Below, in pieces: positions 7,734 to 16,503 of a DNA stretch of 42,897 nucleotides. The position numbers and the translations under genes are program-made. The stretch's first letter is position 1. The number at the start of each line of letters is the position of its first letter. Below the pieces are notes generated by a model. It ran no database searches. It was not told the origin of the DNA and saw only the letters and a program-made list of their open reading frames with translations. Origin of the DNA: CBDCOD01 sp965219665 (GTDB lineage: Bacteria; Pseudomonadota; Gammaproteobacteria; CAKMZV01); the NCBI GenBank assembly GCA_965219665.1, contig CBDCOD010000005.1, positions 1-42,897 on the forward strand. The letters run 5' to 3'.

Positions 7734-8336
7734 CACCTTTTGCAACGTCAACGAATTAGTATGCGCAACAAGACGGGAACAGCAGTCTGCGCCCACCTGA
7801 GCATTCTAAGAACGCTCAGGCAGAAAAAAAAGATTTGAAGTTCAATCTATCGCTTAGATAACTTAACGCATCTCAAAGTAAAGACTGGTTCTCTCTTCTA
7901 CGCACTAATAGCGGTATAAGCAAACTCAGTAGCAATAACAATGGCAGTGCGCCATGGAGGCGATCGTGTCGGCGGCTTGGTGGGTTTGCAAAGTGGTGGC
8001 ATAACCGCCTTGCGGAGCAATCTTTTTCATGCTTCGCAAGGTGATTTTATGCTCTGAGTGGGGTCTATGGTTATTTTTTTGCTATCAAAAATTAACCAAA
8101 AATTACCCCCTTCCTTGATTTAAACGGGTAGTGTTTGGCTCGCCACGAATGATTGGGTTTACATTTGTTCACTGATGCAAGCGGCACTTCTATGTATTAA
8201 AGTAGGGTGTGTGGATGAGAAGCCATGACAATCAACAATCGGGTTTGACAAAAAGCGTTTTGCTTCTTGGCAAGCGCAGCGCGCCTTAGAAGCACAGCGT
8301 TTGGTCGGCGCAGCCGAATGAATAGCGGCGATTATT
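7734..8336. other. Non-coding, probably decayed region between RidA and GH30 genes
   Basis: No convincing intact gene is seen. A near-perfect 25-nt palindrome (CCTGAGC arms) lies at 7796-7820, followed by an A-run on the plus strand, so it is not a standard terminator on either strand. A second hairpin at 8008-8041 has 12-bp arms (CCTTGCGGAGCA with TGCTTCGCAAGG). A 38-codon frame (7941-8057) and a 30-codon frame ending at 8321 (FDKKRFASWQAQRALEAQRL) have protein-like composition. The latter has no start codon and could be the tail of a degraded gene. I could not identify the source. Confidence 0.4.
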
Positions 8337-10076
8337 TTAGAGCTGTATTTGAACGGTTTGGATGGCGTTTGCTGGAATGGTTATTTTTGCATTTTGTGCG
8401 CCTATGACTAAACTGTAGATTATGGGCTGTTTAGTGGTGTTGAGCAGCTGTACGCTCAATAGATTATCACCATTTATGCTTGCGCTGGCATGTAAGGCAT
8501 CATGCTCTAGATTATCAAGCACCTTATTGGTTTGAATCGCATGGTCTCCAGGACGAATAGTTTTGCTGAATTGTGCGAGTACATCATAGATGGGAGTGTA
8601 GTAGATTTGCCCTGTTTCAGTGTGAATCATAATAGGAGCGCCGCAAAAATTACCGACATGATTGGGTCCGCCACGGTGGTCTAGAACAGCATTCCAATCA
8701 ACCCAGCCTTCCATCCAGTTATTTAAGCCTACAATTATGTCTCTGGCATAGCGATGAACGGGTGTATAGATGGGGTGCTCGTGGCTATTAGGTGCCCAAG
8801 TTGCAGTATAAGCCCAGTCTGTGGCATTTTTGTTCCACCAAAAGGTGTCATTACCAAACCACCCTTTTTCTTGAAAGCGTTCAGGGTCTAATATGCCTCC
8901 TGGAGCAGGCTTGCCAAGGTCATCAATAGTGCCTTCGGTGTGTATGATGGAGAAATTGGGAAATTGCTTATGAACACGCTGGAGTGCTTCTTCGTACACC
9001 TTATTGGTGCTGGAGTACCAGTGCACAGCTACACCATAAACATAGGGTGTGGTTTCTGGGTCAGAAAAAATGACATTAGCCCAGTGCTCAAGGTGGTCAC
9101 GATTTTGATCATAAATCAATATTTTGGTGTGCGGGCTTTTGCTTGCCTGAATTTTAGGACCTAAGTGTTTTTTAATAAAGTCATTTTGGCTCTCTGCACT
9201 AAAGTGCATGCTTTCCCAGTTGCCCCCATTTCCATTGGGCTCATTGACGGGCGTAATAGCCCAGATATCGATGCCTTTCTTTTGGTAAGCCTCTAAGTAT
9301 TTGATTAGATAATCAGCGTAGGTTGAAACATATTGCGGCTTGAGTGCGCCGCCTGTTCCTTGCCAGTTGTTGGCCTCAGAGCCTCTGATGAACCACGTAT
9401 TGATGTCTTTCATCCAGGGTGGAGCCGTCCATGCAGAAGCGATGATTTTCAAATGCTTGTCTGCTTGATTTTGCTTGATGGCTATGGCTTGTTTAATCAT
9501 CGGTATGAGGTCGAATGACGTATCTTTGATGTGGGGGTAGGTTGTTGTAGAAAAGCCTTGTGAATCAGGGCTGATATCAAAATTGCGCAGCGTAGCATCT
9601 TTTGCTTCGGCATAAGAATATTTGCCTTCTACTGAAAAATCGGTTGAGCCTATATGCGTTCTGGTGAGTGAAAAATTGGCACCGGAGTTGGCATAGAGCT
9701 TGTGCATGACGGCTGTACGATCTTGCTGATTAAGGTGAGCCAGCACAAAAGCAGAAGACTCTGTAAAGGAGGTTCCAATGCCTAATATTTGCTGTTTGAC
9801 TTTTTCGGGATTGACTACTATCTGTGTTCCTGCGATGGGATTTTCCGTAAAAGAAGCGTTAGCCATAGCAGCCATTTTTGCACCAGATTCACTGGTTAAT
9901 AGAATATGGGCAGTTTTAGATAATGCATAGTGTCTGTTATTTCGATTATGGTCTGTAGGGGCTGACTCATTTTGGTCTGCTTGTTGATGGTCGGTTTTTT
10001 CTGAAACGGAGCTACAAGAAATAGTCATGGTGAGTGATAGTGTGATGGTGGTGAGTAATAGTAGTTTGCGTATCAT
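8337..10076 (-). CDS. GH30 family glycoside hydrolase, predicted lipoprotein
   Basis: This 579-aa protein is a glycoside hydrolase family 30 enzyme of the glucosylceramidase / beta-1,6-glucanase type. A signal peptide ends in the lipobox T-I-S-C21, so it should be lipid-anchored outside the inner membrane. A Ser/Asp/Gln-rich linker (22-48) leads to the barrel. GIGTSFTESSA (99-109), SAWTAPPWMK (214-223) and TPVNEPNG (275-282, acid/base Glu279) are classical, and HTEG (379-382) holds the nucleophile Glu381. The C-terminal all-beta domain (about 500-579) completes the family architecture. It probably cleaves beta-glucosides of polysaccharide or glycolipid origin; the exact linkage is not readable. 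It stands alone between two gene-poor stretches with an IS-end-like repeat close by, consistent with acquisition by transfer. Confidence 0.92.
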   Translation of the reverse strand: MIRKLLLLTTITLSLTMTISCSSVSEKTDHQQADQNESAPTDHNRNNRHYALSKTAHILLTSESGAKMAAMANASFTENPIAGTQIVVNPEKVKQQILGIGTSFTESSAFVLAHLNQQDRTAVMHKLYANSGANFSLTRTHIGSTDFSVEGKYSYAEAKDATLRNFDISPDSQGFSTTTYPHIKDTSFDLIPMIKQAIAIKQNQADKHLKIIASAWTAPPWMKDINTWFIRGSEANNWQGTGGALKPQYVSTYADYLIKYLEAYQKKGIDIWAITPVNEPNGNGGNWESMHFSAESQNDFIKKHLGPKIQASKSPHTKILIYDQNRDHLEHWANVIFSDPETTPYVYGVAVHWYSSTNKVYEEALQRVHKQFPNFSIIHTEGTIDDLGKPAPGGILDPERFQEKGWFGNDTFWWNKNATDWAYTATWAPNSHEHPIYTPVHRYARDIIVGLNNWMEGWVDWNAVLDHRGGPNHVGNFCGAPIMIHTETGQIYYTPIYDVLAQFSKTIRPGDHAIQTNKVLDNLEHDALHASASINGDNLLSVQLLNTTKQPIIYSLVIGAQNAKITIPANAIQTVQIQL

Positions 10077-10235
10077 ATTTTTTTAGATTCCAAATGGTTG
10101 ATGCGAGAAGGGGCTGTCACAAACGTTCTCGTTATAAGAAAATGGGTTGTTGCGCATGGATTTTAATCGTATTTATTGAATCCTCCTGAGCGGAAATCTT
10201 TACTTAGTTGGTTGTGCCCCTATTCTGTTATGGAT

Positions 10236-10264
10236 CCCTTTGATGCCTTTTAAAGGGTTTTTTT
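10236..10264 (+). terminator. Terminator-like hairpin with T-run
   Basis: CCCTTT (10236-10241) pairs with AAAGGG (10252-10257) and is followed by seven T residues. No plus-strand gene precedes it, so it may belong to a lost gene or a short transcript from the divergent region upstream of the GH30 gene. Confidence 0.4.
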
Positions 10265-10272
10265 GTATTACA

Positions 10273-10289
10273 TGTTAGATTTCAGCTTT
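10273..10289. repeat. IS-terminus-like repeat, diverged copy
   Basis: TGTTAGATTTCAGCTTT differs at one position from the copy at 716-732 and has the same orientation. Similarity to the 591 copy extends past the core: GCTAAAGTGTCAGATGAT here parallels GCCTTGACATCTGATC on the reverse of 591. Confidence 0.45.
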
Positions 10290-10337
10290 GCTAAAGTGTC
10301 AGATGATTACTTACCCCTGAAAAAGTAGAGGAATACA

Positions 10338-10366
10338 TTGCTCTCCAAGCAGTTTCGCCATATAAT
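10338..10366 (+). promoter_or_regulatory. Predicted promoter upstream of csp relic and helicase
   Basis: TTGCTC (10338-10343), a 17-nt spacer and a perfect TATAAT (10361-10366). The -10 lies inside a palindrome CGCCAT-ATA-ATGGCG (10356-10370), which could be an operator. A second palindrome containing TATAAT (TCATTATAATGA) lies at 10403-10414 but lacks a -35. Confidence 0.45.
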
Positions 10367-10479
10367 GGCGCGTGAGTTTTTATTACTCTTGCTAAAGTGG
10401 TGTCATTATAATGATGGCATACCCCCTGAAAAGGGTTCTGTTGAAAATCTTCCCAAAGTTGTCGGTTCTAAACGTTTGA

Positions 10480-10535
10480 ATAAGAGTGAGTCAGCGAACT
10501 GCGTAGCATAGTCTGTGCTGAATGAGTACTCTTAT
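10480..10535 (+). ncRNA. Structured leader RNA candidate (cold-shock-type 5' UTR)
   Basis: ATAAGAGT (10480-10487) pairs perfectly with ACTCTTAT (10528-10535), and TCAGC (10491-10495) with GCTGA (10517-10521). This gives a two-tier stem downstream of a promoter and upstream of a cold-shock-domain relic. Cold-shock genes usually have long structured leaders that control translation with temperature, so this may be one. No named RNA family is recognised. Confidence 0.3.
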
Positions 10536-10563
10536 GACCTAGACGCTAAAAAAATATTATAGC

Positions 10564-10695
10564 AAATGGTGCAGTAAGATTGCTTATTCAATTTGGCGAA
10601 AGGCTTCGGCTTCATCAATTTCGATGATAGTTCAAAAGACGTTCTTTGTTCGTGCATTGGAAAAAATCAGTATTTATCAATCACATGATGAATAA
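10564..10695 (+). pseudogene. Decayed cold-shock-domain (CspA-like) gene
   Basis: One frame reads F-N-L-A-K-G-F-G-F-I-N-F-D-D-S-S-K-D-V (10584-10643). This corresponds to the WFN-x-x-KGFGFI-x-x-DD...KDVFVH core of cold-shock domains (RNP1 motif). After skipping one base at 10644 the next frame gives F-V-R-A-L-E-K-I-S-I-Y-Q and a stop at 10693-10695. The N-terminal part has lost its frame and contains a stop, and the C-terminal half of a normal 65-70 aa Csp is missing. This is a relic or a gene with several frame errors. It lies between a predicted promoter/leader and the DEAD-box helicase. Confidence 0.55.
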
Positions 10696-10849
10696 AAATT
10701 TTTTACAAAGTTACAACAAGAAAGGTAAAACTTCCACGGTATCTATTTAGCCACAAAAAGCTGCTTAATACCATACATCATTTTTAATCATTTTAGAAGC
10801 AGATATGCGGTCATGTTAGCGCATGCGCATAGTTATGCAAGGAAAAAAT

Positions 10850-12061
10850 ATGAATACTTTTAAAGAAATGGGACTGCCCGAAGCCCTTACACATACATTG
10901 CAGCATATGCAATTTAACGAGCCAACTCCTGTTCAAGCTGAGGCTATTCCTCTTGCGCTGCAAGGAAAAGACATATTGGGTTCGGCACACACTGGAACTG
11001 GAAAAACGGGTGCTTTTGGCATACCGCTTGTTGCAAAACTCCTATCTAACCCTCATGGCTCTGCTCTTGTTATGACTCCTACGCGTGAGCTTGCTACTCA
11101 AGTCAGGACGCAATTACAGGCGATGCTCGGTAAGAAAGCGAAGATTAAAACAGCGTTATTGATCGGCGGTGACTCAATGCCAAAGCAGTTCACACAGCTA
11201 CGAAATCATCCGCGTATTATTGTTGGTACGCCTGGTCGAATTAATGATCATCTGGAACGCGGTAGTCTTACGCTGCATGATACAGGCTTTTTGGTTTTGG
11301 ATGAAACAGATCGGATGCTTGATATGGGCTTTGCTGTTCAGATTGAAAATATCATGAAATATATGCCTACAAAGCGTCAGACGTTACTGTTTTCAGCAAC
11401 TATTCCTAAAAATATTGCTCGCATCTCAGAAAAGTATCTTAATAATCCAATTCGGGTTGCTCTAAGCGCAACATCCTCTCCTGCTGCCAACATCAAGCAG
11501 AGCATGCTCACAGTTAGCGAGGCAGATAAATACTTCCAACTTCTTGATCAGCTTGATAAGCGTCAAGGTTCTGTGATCATATTTGTAAAGACAAAGTACG
11601 GCACAGAGAAAATGGCAAAAAAACTGTCAAAAGAAGGTCATCATGCAGATGCTATTCATGGAAATTTACGTCAGAATAAGCGCGATCTTGTGATTACAGA
11701 CTTTCGCAATAAAAAATACCGTATTCTTGTGGCAACCGATGTGGCTGCCAGAGGGTTGGATATTCCCCATATTGAGCATGTTATCAATTATGACTTGCCG
11801 CAATGCGCTGAAGATTATATTCACCGAATTGGTCGAACGGCAAGAGCTGGTGCTGAAGGTGCAGCACTCAATCTTGTGTCACCTGCGGATAAAAGTAAAT
11901 GGAGTGCAATCAATCGTTTGCTCAACCCAGATGCTGCGCATTCTGAGAATCCCAAGTCAAATAAGAAAAAACGCCCTAAGAATAAGCGTAAAAATGATGC
12001 TCTCTCCTTTTATAAACAAAAGAAAAATAAGAAGCGTGCAGCGCCAAAAAACGCAGCATAA
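10850..12061 (+). CDS. DEAD-box ATP-dependent RNA helicase
   Basis: This 403-aa protein unwinds RNA duplexes with ATP in the cytoplasm, as expected for RhlE/DeaD-type helicases. In order it has a Q motif (FNEPTPVQAEAIP), motif I AHTGTGKT (46-53), PTRELA, TPGR, motif II DETD (151-154) instead of DEAD, SAT, IIFV, ATDVAARGLD and HRIGRTARAG. A Lys/Arg-rich tail (about 365-403) should bind RNA. The frame is open from an ATG at 10823, but I chose the third ATG because AAGGA lies 6 nt before it and homology begins there. It follows a cold-shock-gene relic and structured leader, so cold-induced expression is plausible but unproven. It converges on the pha operon. Confidence 0.93.
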   Translation: MNTFKEMGLPEALTHTLQHMQFNEPTPVQAEAIPLALQGKDILGSAHTGTGKTGAFGIPLVAKLLSNPHGSALVMTPTRELATQVRTQLQAMLGKKAKIKTALLIGGDSMPKQFTQLRNHPRIIVGTPGRINDHLERGSLTLHDTGFLVLDETDRMLDMGFAVQIENIMKYMPTKRQTLLFSATIPKNIARISEKYLNNPIRVALSATSSPAANIKQSMLTVSEADKYFQLLDQLDKRQGSVIIFVKTKYGTEKMAKKLSKEGHHADAIHGNLRQNKRDLVITDFRNKKYRILVATDVAARGLDIPHIEHVINYDLPQCAEDYIHRIGRTARAGAEGAALNLVSPADKSKWSAINRLLNPDAAHSENPKSNKKKRPKNKRKNDALSFYKQKKNKKRAAPKNAA

Positions 12062-12162
12062 TTTTCTGTATACAGGTATGGTGAATAACAACAGTTATTC
12101 ATCGTGCCATTAAGTATTCTGAGCGATACAACTGTCGCTCGTTTAGCCCAAAATTTTTTGAG

Positions 12163-12226
12163 CATCAGGCAAAGACTTAACTGGTGCTTATTCTAGTAAG
12201 CTTTGCCTGATGTGTATTTTGTTTTT
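12163..12226 (+). terminator. Terminator of the helicase gene
   Basis: CATCAGGCAAAG (12163-12174) pairs perfectly with CTTTGCCTGATG (12201-12212), extended by CTTA/TAAG inside, and is followed by TGTATTTTGTTTTT. It separates the helicase from the convergent phaC. A smaller hairpin (GAGCGA/TCGCTC) lies at 12121-12140. Confidence 0.7.
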
Positions 12227-12244
12227 ATGAGGGCAGATTGCTCT

Positions 12245-13306
12245 CTATTGCTGCTCTAACCAGTTGGCGATGTCATTAGGTACGCTGCGTGCCTTGGAGC
12301 TGACGTACATGCCGATGTGCCCTGTATCTACGGACAATTCTTGGTAGGATTTGCTCCCAATATGTTTGGCAAGTGCTTTAGAGCTATCTGGCGGTACTAA
12401 GTGATCTTGTGTGCCGTAGATGTTAAGCACAGGTTGTGTAATCTTGCTTAATTTAACCGTTTTACCGTCTAATTGAATTGCATCCTTAACGAGTTTGTTG
12501 TTGCGATAGAAGTCTGTTATAAATTGGGCATAGGCTGCTCCTGCTTGATCAGGGCTATCGTTGATCCAATCTTCCATAGTGAGAAAAAAGGTTGCCATTT
12601 GTGGATTGGCAAGCAGTTTGACAGAGTCAATGTGTTTTTTCCAGTTGAGGCTGACTGGCTGCATCATAGAGAAATTGACATTCAAAACCTCTCCTGGGAT
12701 GTTCCCAAACGCTTTTACAGCATGGTAAGCATCCACATCACGCACCATCTTGCTCAAGCGATCTTCTTCGGTATGGAAATCAACGGGGGTTACCATAGTG
12801 ATTAACGCATTGATTTTATTGCCGTGTAGTGCGGTATAACATAGAGCTAAAGCACCGCCTTGGCAAATCCCTAACATATTGACTTTTTTAATGTTATGGC
12901 TGGCACAGATAGTATTTACACATCGGTCTATGAAATCATTGACATAATCACTGAGTGTTAGAAAGCGATCAGCAGGATTTGGGTAACCCCAATCAACAAC
13001 ATACACGGTAATTCCAGATTGAACTAATTGCCCGATGAGTGATTTGCCTTCTTGCAAATCAGCGACTGTATAGCGGTTGACTAAAGCATAGCTAATTAAA
13101 AGAGGCAGTGCCTTGCAGGGTTTTTGAGGGGTGAATTTAAGTAGGCGGATGCGGTCATATTCAAATACGACTTCAAAAGGTGTTGCGCCCGCCTTGGGGG
13201 TTTCCTCAAGTGCTTTGGATTGCATTGACTTAGTATAGTTATGCCACCAGTCCAAATATTCTTGTGATAGACTTTGTGGTGTTATTTTGATTTTTTGGGC
13301 AATCAT
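12245..13306 (-). CDS. phaC: Class III polyhydroxyalkanoate synthase subunit PhaC
   Basis: This 353-aa protein is the catalytic subunit of the two-component PHA synthase that polymerises (R)-3-hydroxyacyl-CoA into PHA at the granule surface. The lipase-like box G-I-C148-Q-G-G holds the catalytic Cys; Asp301 (GTQDHLVPP) and His330 (DTGHIGMYV) complete the triad. Both length and residue numbers match the class III (Allochromatium-type) enzyme, which is about 355 aa, rather than the ~560-590 aa class I/II enzymes. The ATG overlaps the phaE stop by one base (TAATG), indicating translational coupling of the two subunits. It is the last gene of the pha operon and ends facing the helicase gene. Confidence 0.96.
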   Translation of the reverse strand: MIAQKIKITPQSLSQEYLDWWHNYTKSMQSKALEETPKAGATPFEVVFEYDRIRLLKFTPQKPCKALPLLISYALVNRYTVADLQEGKSLIGQLVQSGITVYVVDWGYPNPADRFLTLSDYVNDFIDRCVNTICASHNIKKVNMLGICQGGALALCYTALHGNKINALITMVTPVDFHTEEDRLSKMVRDVDAYHAVKAFGNIPGEVLNVNFSMMQPVSLNWKKHIDSVKLLANPQMATFFLTMEDWINDSPDQAGAAYAQFITDFYRNNKLVKDAIQLDGKTVKLSKITQPVLNIYGTQDHLVPPDSSKALAKHIGSKSYQELSVDTGHIGMYVSSKARSVPNDIANWLEQQ

Positions 13307-14364
13307 TACGTTCCTCGCTTAGTTGCTGTGGTTGATTTCGCTTTAGTCGCCTTAGGTTTGTCTGCTTTTTTGAGTGTGGCTATTTCTTTTTCTAAGGCGG
13401 CCAATCGCTTTTCTTGGCTATCAGGGTTCACATTGCTGCATGTGGCTTGCAGTGCTTCTATGGATTTTTGGCATGCGCTTAGTTGGTCTGCCTGCTCCTG
13501 TACTTGCTCTTTGAGTAGGCGTATTTGGGAGCGTGTTTGGCTTAAACGCTGTAAAACAGTGTCCATCTCACGGTGTGAAGGCAGCCCTAACTGTTCCACT
13601 TGTGCATCAATAGCTTCCTGTGTGAGGAGGCGTAATTGGGCAATGTTTTTGACAAATTGTGCATAAGCTATTTGGAATTCTTCTGCAAGTGCCACATCGT
13701 TATAGCATCTTTCAAAGGCTGCTATCCAGGTGGAGAATAATTGCTCCATGCTGGTGATTTCGTCTAAGGCTTCCACATCTGCCATGAATCGTTCACTGAC
13801 TGTTTGCTGTAGATTATTAAAACAAGCAGTCAACTGGCTCATGGATTGTAAGCAGGATTCTTGTGCATCGATGTTATTGCGCCAAGTTTCAACCATATTT
13901 TGAAACGGTTTAGGTACTGCAATTTGTGTACGCAGCCCTTCGCGCATGATTTTTAGCAATGCAATCTGACTGTGTAGCCATGCAGGTTCTGTAAGCCCTG
14001 TTAGCTGCTGAGCGTGTGCAAACCATTGGTCACATATATGCTGTAGGCTTTCGCGAATAACAGTATCATCCAATGGATGCTGTTGCTGTAATTGCTCCAC
14101 GAGTGTTTGCATGGTGCTTGTGTCAAAAAATTGCTCAAAACCGCTCTGTGTTAATTTCCCCCAGTCTACAGGAGTACCTGTAGATTGAAACTGCTGAGCA
14201 TACTGCTCAAAGTGCGCAAAGGGATTTGAAAACCCTTGTTGGGCAAATGGGTTAGCACCTGCCATAAAGGGATTCTGAGCATTTGCTCCTTGCATGGGAT
14301 TAAAGAATTGGGTGCTAAACCAATTCTGTAAATCGCCGTTATTAAAATGATTCCAATTGAACAT
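13306..14364 (-). CDS. phaE: Class III PHA synthase subunit PhaE
   Basis: The 352-aa product is the non-catalytic partner that activates PhaC in class III synthases. The N-terminus is rich in Asn, Gln, Phe and Pro (NPFMAGANPFAQQGFSNPFA, residues 32-51), the middle is helical and Trp-containing, and the C-terminal third forms a coiled coil (about 265-325) ending in a Lys/Thr-rich tail. PhaE proteins are poorly conserved, so the call rests on length, helical pattern and position directly before phaC. A weak GAG ribosome site precedes the ATG. It begins 30 nt after phaB. Confidence 0.9.
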   Translation of the reverse strand: MFNWNHFNNGDLQNWFSTQFFNPMQGANAQNPFMAGANPFAQQGFSNPFAHFEQYAQQFQSTGTPVDWGKLTQSGFEQFFDTSTMQTLVEQLQQQHPLDDTVIRESLQHICDQWFAHAQQLTGLTEPAWLHSQIALLKIMREGLRTQIAVPKPFQNMVETWRNNIDAQESCLQSMSQLTACFNNLQQTVSERFMADVEALDEITSMEQLFSTWIAAFERCYNDVALAEEFQIAYAQFVKNIAQLRLLTQEAIDAQVEQLGLPSHREMDTVLQRLSQTRSQIRLLKEQVQEQADQLSACQKSIEALQATCSNVNPDSQEKRLAALEKEIATLKKADKPKATKAKSTTATKRGT

Positions 14365-14394
14365 AGTGTATCTCGTTATTTGTAGAAGTTGCTC

Positions 14395-15132
14395 TTAGAA
14401 GCTAGTGAACTGTGCGCCATTAACTGGTATATTTGCACCATTGATAAAAGCAGCCTCATCTCTGGATAGGTAGGCAACAATAGAGCCAATTTCAGCAGTT
14501 TGTGCTAAACGTTTGGCAGGAATTTGTTTAATAATACTTTCCAAAATATCTTCACGAATAGCAGTAACCATTGGTGTAGCGGTATAACCTGGGGATACGC
14601 TATTAGCAGTAACACCCTTTGCGGCTCCTTCTTGAGCAAGAGACATCGTGAAGCCATGCATGCCTGCTTTAGCAGCAGCATAATTGGCTTGTCCAAATTG
14701 TCCTTTTTGACCATTGATGGAGGAGATATTGATAATCCGTCCAAAGCCATTTTCTAACATGCTATTGAAAAAAGGCGCAGTAATGTGATAGAGGCTATTG
14801 AGGTTAGTGTTAATCACTTGATTCCACTGCTCTAATGACATGCGCTTAAAGGGTGCATCACGTGTGATTCCTGCATTATTGACAATGATGTCAGGGTTGC
14901 CATATTCAGATGTTATAGTTTCTGCCATAGCAGCACACGATTCTGCGTTACTGACATCTGCGGTTGCAGGCATGAAATCAAATCCTTGTTCTTTCTGTTG
15001 AGCAATCCAAGTATCGAGCTTTGTACGATTGCTACCACATGCGATTACACGATTGCCGTCTTTGGCAAGTGCTTGGCAAATTGCTTCCCCGATACCACCA
15101 TTTGCTCCTGTTACTAATGCTAATTTAGACAT
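14395..15132 (-). CDS. phaB: Acetoacetyl-CoA reductase PhaB
   Basis: This 245-aa short-chain dehydrogenase/reductase should reduce acetoacetyl-CoA to (R)-3-hydroxybutyryl-CoA with NADPH, the second step of PHB synthesis. It shows the cofactor loop TGANGGIG (8-15), NNAG (85-88), Asn110, and the catalytic Ser138, Tyr151 and Lys155 (YAAAK). The GQKGQFGQANYAAAKAG run is typical of PhaB as opposed to housekeeping FabG. AGGAG lies 9 nt before the ATG. It sits between phaA (40 nt upstream) and phaE, which supports PhaB over FabG. Confidence 0.95.
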   Translation of the reverse strand: MSKLALVTGANGGIGEAICQALAKDGNRVIACGSNRTKLDTWIAQQKEQGFDFMPATADVSNAESCAAMAETITSEYGNPDIIVNNAGITRDAPFKRMSLEQWNQVINTNLNSLYHITAPFFNSMLENGFGRIINISSINGQKGQFGQANYAAAKAGMHGFTMSLAQEGAAKGVTANSVSPGYTATPMVTAIREDILESIIKQIPAKRLAQTAEIGSIVAYLSRDEAAFINGANIPVNGAQFTSF

Positions 15133-15172
15133 GATAAAAAACTCCTAATTAAAATAAATGATAAATACGTAC

Positions 15173-16357
15173 TTAGACCAATTCAATCGCTGTTGCTATG
15201 CCTTGACCGCCACCAATACACATGGTCGCAATGCCTTTTCTTTTGCCACGGGCTTGGAGGGCATGCACCAGAGTTACTAAAATACGCGCTCCGCTAGCGC
15301 CGATAGGATGACCCAACGCAATGGCACCACCGTTTACATTGGTTTTTTCAGGGTCAAACTGCGCTTCTTGCATAACGGATAATGACTGAGCAGCAAATGC
15401 CTCATTTGACTCAATCAAGTCGACATCGTCTAAGGACCATCCTGCTTTGCTCAAGCATTTTTCTGTTGCAGGGACAGGTCCGATGCCCATAATAGTTGGA
15501 TCAACGCCTGCTGAGGCAAAAGCAACCACCTTAGCAATAGGAGTAAGATTGTGTTTTTCTAATGCCGCTGAGCTAACTACTAATAATGCTGCTGCACCAT
15601 CATTGATGCCAGAGGCATTACCTGCTGTTACAGAACCTTCTTTGTCAAATGCGGGGCGTAGTTTTGTTAAGGCTTCCGTGGTTGCATTATGACGAATAAA
15701 CTCGTCTTTATCAAACACTATATCGTCACCGCGACGTTGGGGAATGTGTACAGCAACAATCTCCTTGTCAAAAGCGCCTGCTTGTTGTGCTGCACTGGCT
15801 TTTTGTTGTGAAGAGGCAGCAAAAGCATCTTGTGCCTCGCGGCTGATATTGTATTTTTTTGCTAAATTTTCAGCTGTGATTCCCATGTGCATGTGTTTAT
15901 TCAACGCGCAAGTTAGACCATCACGCAGGATGACATCTTGTACTTGCTGATCCCCTAAGCGGTAGCCGTCACGCGCTTTAGGTAATAAGTAAGGTGCTTG
16001 TGACATATTTTCTTGACCACCTGCAATGATGATATCAGCATCGCCATTATTGATCGCTTGAGCAGCAAGATGTAGAGCCTTCATGCCCGAACCACATACT
16101 TTATTGATAGTTAGAGTGGGGGTCTCTTCAGAGAGATCTGCTGAAATTGCTGCCTGGCGCGCTGGATTTTGACCAGAACCTGCCTGCAGAACTTGCCCCA
16201 TGATGACTTCATCAACAGCGCTTACGGGAATAGCGTTCTCTTTGACAATAGCACTAATCACAGTAGCACCCAACTGTGGAGCGGCTACAGGTGCTATGGT
16301 TCCAGAAAAGTTGCCTATAGCGGTGCGCTTGGCTGAGACAATATATACTTCCTTCAT
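15173..16357 (-). CDS. phaA: Acetyl-CoA C-acetyltransferase (beta-ketothiolase) PhaA
   Basis: This 394-aa thiolase condenses two acetyl-CoA to acetoacetyl-CoA, the entry to PHB synthesis. The acylated Cys88 is in NKVCGSGMKA, His350 in GGAIALGHPIGASGAR and the proton-transfer Cys380 in CIGGGQG. The length equals that of typical biosynthetic tetrameric thiolases. AAGGA stands 6 nt before the ATG. It follows the phasin gene after 146 nt and precedes phaB, so it should be transcribed from the phaP promoter. The 146-nt gap may allow higher phasin than enzyme levels, but no clear terminator is seen there. Confidence 0.96.
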   Translation of the reverse strand: MKEVYIVSAKRTAIGNFSGTIAPVAAPQLGATVISAIVKENAIPVSAVDEVIMGQVLQAGSGQNPARQAAISADLSEETPTLTINKVCGSGMKALHLAAQAINNGDADIIIAGGQENMSQAPYLLPKARDGYRLGDQQVQDVILRDGLTCALNKHMHMGITAENLAKKYNISREAQDAFAASSQQKASAAQQAGAFDKEIVAVHIPQRRGDDIVFDKDEFIRHNATTEALTKLRPAFDKEGSVTAGNASGINDGAAALLVVSSAALEKHNLTPIAKVVAFASAGVDPTIMGIGPVPATEKCLSKAGWSLDDVDLIESNEAFAAQSLSVMQEAQFDPEKTNVNGGAIALGHPIGASGARILVTLVHALQARGKRKGIATMCIGGGQGIATAIELV

Positions 16358-16503
16358 ATGTGGTTCCTTTTGAATATGATATGTTTAATCAGAGTGTATG
16401 GTTTGGATCTGTTTAGTTTAAGTAGGGATTTAATTGTAGAGTTAAACATCATTGCGGTCATGCCACCCAAGCTTATCTGGATGGCATCCCTTTGAGTTAT
16501 AGG

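Noticed and set aside
7796..7831. Palindrome plus A-run as a rho-independent terminator
   Set aside because: The A-run follows the stem on the plus strand, so on the minus strand the T-run comes before the hairpin. Neither direction gives stem then U-tract.
10403..10414. TCATTATAATGA palindrome as a second promoter
   Set aside because: It contains TATAAT, but no -35 is found at a workable distance.
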